This document shows, piece after piece, positions 60,252 to 64,000 of a stretch of DNA of 64,000 nt (the first letter of the stretch is position 1; the number at the start of each line of letters is the position of its first letter). The position numbers and the translations under genes are program-made. The notes under the pieces were generated by a model. The model saw only the letters and a list, made by a program, of their open reading frames with translations, was not told where the DNA came from and did not search any database. The DNA lies in NCBI GenBank assembly GCA_004009845.1, contig RMBW01000080.1, positions 1 to 64,000 of the forward strand. Direction: 5' to 3'. Source of the DNA: Davidsoniella eucalypti (taxonomy: Eukaryota; Ascomycota; Sordariomycetes; Microascales; Ceratocystidaceae).

Positions 60252-60970
60252 GCTAATTTAACAGTTGGGATTTTAATTTCACAGTTACGCTAGCCGTATT
60301 AGGAAATTGTAGTCACGTGGTGTCCCACGTGACATCGTCGATTACAAGAAATCAAAAATATTTCTTACATCGCATCACCAATTCACCACTACTATAAGAT
60401 TAAACATATGTAATTGAATACTATAAAGCAGTAAAAATCTATGAAGACGATCCCGTCTCACGATGATGAAAACCTTCACCACCCTACTCTTTTATTTTCT
60501 ACACACACCACAATGGCATCATCATCATCATCTATGGATAAAGGGCTATCTAATGGTATAGATCCCCTGTTATACAGCTTGCCCCTCCTCCAACAATACA
60601 CTACCACTCTCGAGAGGCACTTTTCCAAGGCATTAATGCATGGGCTTCCGTACGTGGGTACGCCTTTTCAACTGTGTCTTCTTACACCAATGGTGGTATG
60701 AAATCAGTGGTCTATGGCTGTGATCGGCATGGCAAGCTTAACACACGTACAAAACCGTCTATACGTAAAGGCTCGTCTCGGGTAACTAGCTGTCTTTTTT
60801 CTATTCTGGCATGCATGTTTAATCTTATAGTAGTGGTGAATTGGTGATGCGATGTAAGAAATATTTTTGATTTCTTGTAATCGACGATGTCACGTGGGAC
60901 ACCACGTGACTACAATTTCCTAATACGGCTAGCGTAACTGTGAAATTAAAATCTTAACTGTGAAATTAGC
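60252..60970 (+). mobile_element. Mutator-like (MULE) transposon, internally deleted
   Basis: Inverted arms of about 155 bases enclose a 0.4-kb centre. The core arms 60271-60407 and 60815-60951 are identical in reverse complement over 137 bases; similarity extends outward with small differences to gctaattt at both ends and a little beyond (gagtca). Long terminal repeats of this kind and a FAR1-like zinc-finger transposase fragment inside fit the MULE superfamily. Each arm contains two CACGTG boxes arranged as a palindrome. A 9-bp target duplication was not resolved because the outer boundary is uncertain. Non-autonomous. Confidence 0.85.
60513..60843 (+). pseudogene. N-terminal fragment of MULE transposase (FAR1-like finger)
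   Basis: The fragment starts at ATG 60513 in a good context (cacaATGG), reads MASSSSSMDKGLSNGIDPLL and then YTTTLER. After a one-base shift near 60620 it continues LFQGINAWASVRGYAFSTV, then SVVYGCDRHGKLNTRT and RKGSSRVTSCLFSI. The Cys...Cys spacing with the YGCDRHGK and SCLFSI blocks matches the FAR1/WRKY-GCM1-type DNA-binding finger at the start of fungal and plant MULE transposases. The frame then runs into the right inverted repeat, so the catalytic domain is entirely missing. Confidence 0.8.
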
Positions 60971-61505
60971 ATGACTCCAAAAATTTGCACTACTCTGCTT
61001 AGTCATCAACAACAAACCTGCCACTTGTGAATCATCGATATTATAATAAGAAATACATATATTATTAATCAGTTGTTGACATGACATCAAGTGATATAAA
61101 ATTCTATATTCTCATTTAAGCCTTTGGATGAAGAAAAATGTCCCAGCAAATCTATTGTTTCTAAATTTTGTTTACAAAGTAAAAAATTAAAAGGAAATAA
61201 AAAGAAAACCAATAACAAAAGCATGTCTAGTACGCCAACAAAGAAAGCCAAAAAGATTCCAACCTACAGCTCTATAGATATATGTATACCCCAAACATGA
61301 TAATCATATATACAATACTCCAAAGGACAGGAATCGAGATTAATGTAATAACTAACACCAACCTTTGAAGAGAAACGACCCAAGATACATATAAAATTAC
61401 GACTTTTTAATGTTTTTTTTCGTTGTATAGGCGTAGAATAATGTGGACGATATCGTTGTAAGCCAGAATAGGTACAGTAGCAAATACAAGTAATGGTATA
61501 GCTAT
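60971..61505. other. Spacer, 3' region of CorA-type gene
   Basis: About 530 AT-rich bases containing the 3' untranslated region of the transporter gene that ends at 61506. Nothing else recognised. Confidence 0.5.
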
Positions 61506-63374
61506 CTAGATGTACCGAAGCCTTCTAGCAACGTACACCATGATAATAGAGATGATGACCATGAAGCCCATAATGCCAAAGAAGGGGCCAAGACTAGTCG
61601 TGTCCTTGAATGGAACTTGAACGTTCATGCCAAACATACCGCTAACCAAGTTGAGCGGGACGAGAACAGAGGCTAGGAAAGTGATCTTGCTCAGGGCTTC
61701 GTTGGTGGCTGTTCCCTGGGAGATGCTGTTGACAGTGAGTTGTGTGAGGTATGAGTGATGCACACGTGATAGCATCTTTTCGAAGTGAGTCAAGTTTCCG
61801 ACCATGGTGACAACGTGATCTTGAATGTCACCGAGATATAGGCCAATATCCATACGAGGCGTGACCTTGTAGTTCTCGTTGCATCGCTTAGTAAAGCCTC
61901 TGAGAACGTCGGCCTTGCTTCCAAGAAGGCGAGTTAGAGAAGTGACGTTGCGTCTAGTTGTGACAACATCTTTCAAGAACTCGTTGGAGTCTTCATCGTG
62001 AACAATGAACACTGAGTCCTCAATGTTATCAACGATACGCTCAAGTTTCTTGATGACAGGCGCGAAGCTATCGACAATGTCATCGATCAAAGCATAGCAT
62101 ATCCAATCACTGCTTAGAGAGACAAAATCTTTAAGCAAGGCAATGCGCCGTCTGACGTGCTCCGCGTGCTGATTGGGGGCAAAGCTGAAACTGAGCGTGC
62201 CTTCGCGGAAGACGATAGCATAGATGTGGATAGGCTCGAATTCATCGTTGTTGTCTTCATCCTTAACAGTAGTGAAAGACCGGAAACAGACAAAGTAGTA
62301 CGCGGGAAACAACTCGATCTTCTCGCGAGATTCTTGAGTAATGATGTCTTCGTGGGTCAAAGGATGAACACCGAAAGCCTTGCAAATGACGTTGATCTCC
62401 TCAGAGCTAGGGTTGTTGACATTCAACCACCACACACCGTTGGCCCTATCAACAGGAAGTTCGAAAAGACCCTGCATCGACTCACCGGGAATTAGAAGAT
62501 CGCAGAGCTCTGGGGCATGGATAGTAGCATCCCAGTTGGAAGAGAAGAAGCTTATACGCGTCTTGTCAATTGTAGGTATGGCCGACTCGGTAACGACTTC
62601 TGGTGCCGGCGATGTTTCCTCGCCTTCGACATCGGCTTTCTCGGCAATCCCGGACTGCTCAGAGGGCGAGTCTACAGAATCGCCGACGACGATGTTACTA
62701 TGCACTGAAGCAATAGTATGAGCAGTGTGGTGCCGTAAGAGACTGGAAGTTTCGTTCTCCTCGGTACCAAGTTCCTGGGCAAGCCTTTGAGCCAGGATGA
62801 ACTCCTCAAGAAGTTCGAAATCAATGTTCAACTCGTCTTTACTAGGGACGGGGAAGCAGACGTCCTCTTCAGCAGTTTGTACGCTAGCGATACTGCCAGA
62901 GTCATCAATAGTGCGAGGACGGCTCCGGAGACTGCGAGTCTCAACGGAGCTTCTACGGCTAGCGCGGTCACTCTCAACATCGAGAGTAGGACGAGCAGCA
63001 TCCGAAAACGACAGCTCCCGTTCCCGGCGGCGGGCTTGAGCAAAGGCCTTGACTGAGTTGGGAGGCGAGTGAGTGTGTGACGAGCTGGCCGTCATGCGAC
63101 GGCTGTGACGGGACGTAGAGACACGTCCGGGCACCTCGTCATCCTCGTTATCGCTGACAGCTTCTTCGGTGAAATCACGAACATGAACGTTTGAAGCAGG
63201 GCGCTCAGCTTCAGCTTCCAACTCAAGGTTACGACTGCCATACAGAGTATCAAAGGTGCCGCGACGGGCACGTTCGCCATGCCGATTTACAGACGGCGAT
63301 AGGTAGCGGTGGTCGTCGAGCTCCGTCATGGCAATTACAGCCGGGGTGTCGGACAGAATGCTATGGTCAGACAT
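61506..63374 (-). CDS. CorA-family Mg2+ transporter (Alr1/Mnr2-like)
   Basis: Divalent-cation channel of the CorA/Alr1/Mnr2 group, located in the plasma or vacuolar membrane in yeasts. Intronless, 622 residues. The N-terminal 270 residues are low complexity and charged, with many Ser/Arg. The CorA domain follows, including WLNVNNPSSEEINVICKAFGVHPLTHEDI and YYFVCFRSF, and a helical stalk KKLERIVDNIEDSVF. Two transmembrane segments lie at about 562-580 and 597-616, with the signature GMN motif at 582-584 between them. The C-terminus is short (VARRLRYI). The start at 63374 (MSDHSILSDTP) is the first ATG; the longer open frame to 63491 would begin with TTG. Alr1-type (uptake) and Mnr2-type (vacuolar) cannot be told apart here. 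Confidence 0.93.
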   Translation of the reverse strand: MSDHSILSDTPAVIAMTELDDHRYLSPSVNRHGERARRGTFDTLYGSRNLELEAEAERPASNVHVRDFTEEAVSDNEDDEVPGRVSTSRHSRRMTASSSHTHSPPNSVKAFAQARRRERELSFSDAARPTLDVESDRASRRSSVETRSLRSRPRTIDDSGSIASVQTAEEDVCFPVPSKDELNIDFELLEEFILAQRLAQELGTEENETSSLLRHHTAHTIASVHSNIVVGDSVDSPSEQSGIAEKADVEGEETSPAPEVVTESAIPTIDKTRISFFSSNWDATIHAPELCDLLIPGESMQGLFELPVDRANGVWWLNVNNPSSEEINVICKAFGVHPLTHEDIITQESREKIELFPAYYFVCFRSFTTVKDEDNNDEFEPIHIYAIVFREGTLSFSFAPNQHAEHVRRRIALLKDFVSLSSDWICYALIDDIVDSFAPVIKKLERIVDNIEDSVFIVHDEDSNEFLKDVVTTRRNVTSLTRLLGSKADVLRGFTKRCNENYKVTPRMDIGLYLGDIQDHVVTMVGNLTHFEKMLSRVHHSYLTQLTVNSISQGTATNEALSKITFLASVLVPLNLVSGMFGMNVQVPFKDTTSLGPFFGIMGFMVIISIIMVYVARRLRYI

Positions 63375-64000
63375 TATAGCTTCGGGAAGATCAGCGGGGT
63401 CTTGACAAGGGACGGATTCAGTCCCAGATAAGCGCGTTCGGAGGGTGTTCGGAACCGGAAGCGAGTAGGGTCGAGAAAAATAAAGTTTCAAACAAAACGT
63501 GCCTTCAACCCAAATTTAGAAAGCACCATCCATAGTGTATGGAACGGTATATATAGAGTGTTATATGACAGTGTTTCCCTACGCGATGGCGACTCGCGCA
63601 GGCTAGATATTGATCTTGGCGATAATTATGAGGTTTTCAGTGATTGTCTATAGTGCAAGCCGGGCTGCAAGAATAGGCCAGTACAGGCAAGCCGAGAGTC
63701 GAAGTCCGAGATGTTGGGAGAGAGAAAGGGCGGATGGAGAAGCGATGGCGAGGCAAAGAGTCTTTATGGGGGCTTCTTGTTCACTCCGCTATAGACCCAG
63801 AAGCCAGGATCGCGGCGGGAGTTGACGCAAGTGAAGACAGCCAGAGTGAAAGCCGCCAACTCGACGGAAAGATGGCAAGCTTATCGAGGGATGCAGGCCT
63901 GTAGAGAGTCGCTACGCGACAGTGGACGGCAGAAGCGATATGAGTGGGAATGCGCGGGAAGCGTCAGAAGGGGTGCTACTGAGGAACCAGAAAGTATAAT
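63375..64000. other. Upstream region of CorA-type gene
   Basis: About 630 bases to the end of the window, presumably promoter and leader of the transporter gene. The + strand is purine-rich from 63680 on. No gene recognised. Confidence 0.5.

Noticed and set aside
63375..63491. N-terminal extension of the CorA-type protein
   Set aside because: It begins at TTG and has no ATG; family-independent sequence. Start set at 63374.
1..64000. CRISPR array or bacterial-type operons
   Set aside because: No regularly spaced identical repeats; introns and gene content show a fungal nuclear genome.

Overview
The window looks like a chromosomal segment of a filamentous ascomycete (Pezizomycotina). Genes carry several short introns with GTAAGT/GTATGT donors and, in places, perfect TACTAAC branch sites. 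The gene set is fungal (TUP1/RcoA corepressor, ERG3, RMP1, TIM8, a Ran1/Ksp1 kinase, UPF0357). A single dispersed 5S rRNA gene is present, and the relics are typical of this group: a Fot1/pogo element, a Tc1 element, a Mutator-like element and a FunK1 kinase remnant. The species cannot be named from the sequence. Gene density is low: twelve intact protein genes in 64 kb, with intergenic spaces up to 13 kb.

Left part (1-18 kb): a pogo-type deletion derivative (about 3.9-5.5 kb), ribosomal protein eL28 (five exons), a UPF0357/DUF2015 membrane protein, sterol C-5 desaturase ERG3, and a Tc1 deletion derivative bounded by perfect 81-bp terminal inverted repeats (15409-16960). Centre (18-46 kb): Tup1 with a 3.3-kb upstream region, RMP1, a six-exon Avt1-type vacuolar amino-acid transporter, a Ran1/Ksp1-type kinase, a 13.3-kb stretch with no recognisable gene, then enolase-phosphatase E1 (UTR4).

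Right part (47-64 kb): a broken membrane-protein gene (DUF6601-like), then a ribosome-related cluster in which BMT2 (25S rRNA methyltransferase) and RPL25 (uL23) diverge from one 373-bp promoter and a 5S rRNA gene lies 0.5 kb downstream. An accessory zone follows (FunK1 pseudogene, a GC-rich broken orphan gene with a possible LTR-like leader, degenerate repeats). TIM8 comes next, with a Mutator-like (MULE) deletion derivative in its upstream region, and finally a CorA-type Mg2+ transporter.

The main discoveries are relics rather than a new functional system. Three class II transposon families each survive as an internally deleted copy that still has transposase ends. In two of them the premature stops sit where glutamine or tryptophan codons are expected and fit CpA-to-TpA change, the signature of repeat-induced point mutation. 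Family assignments rest on motif recognition from memory; no database search was run.
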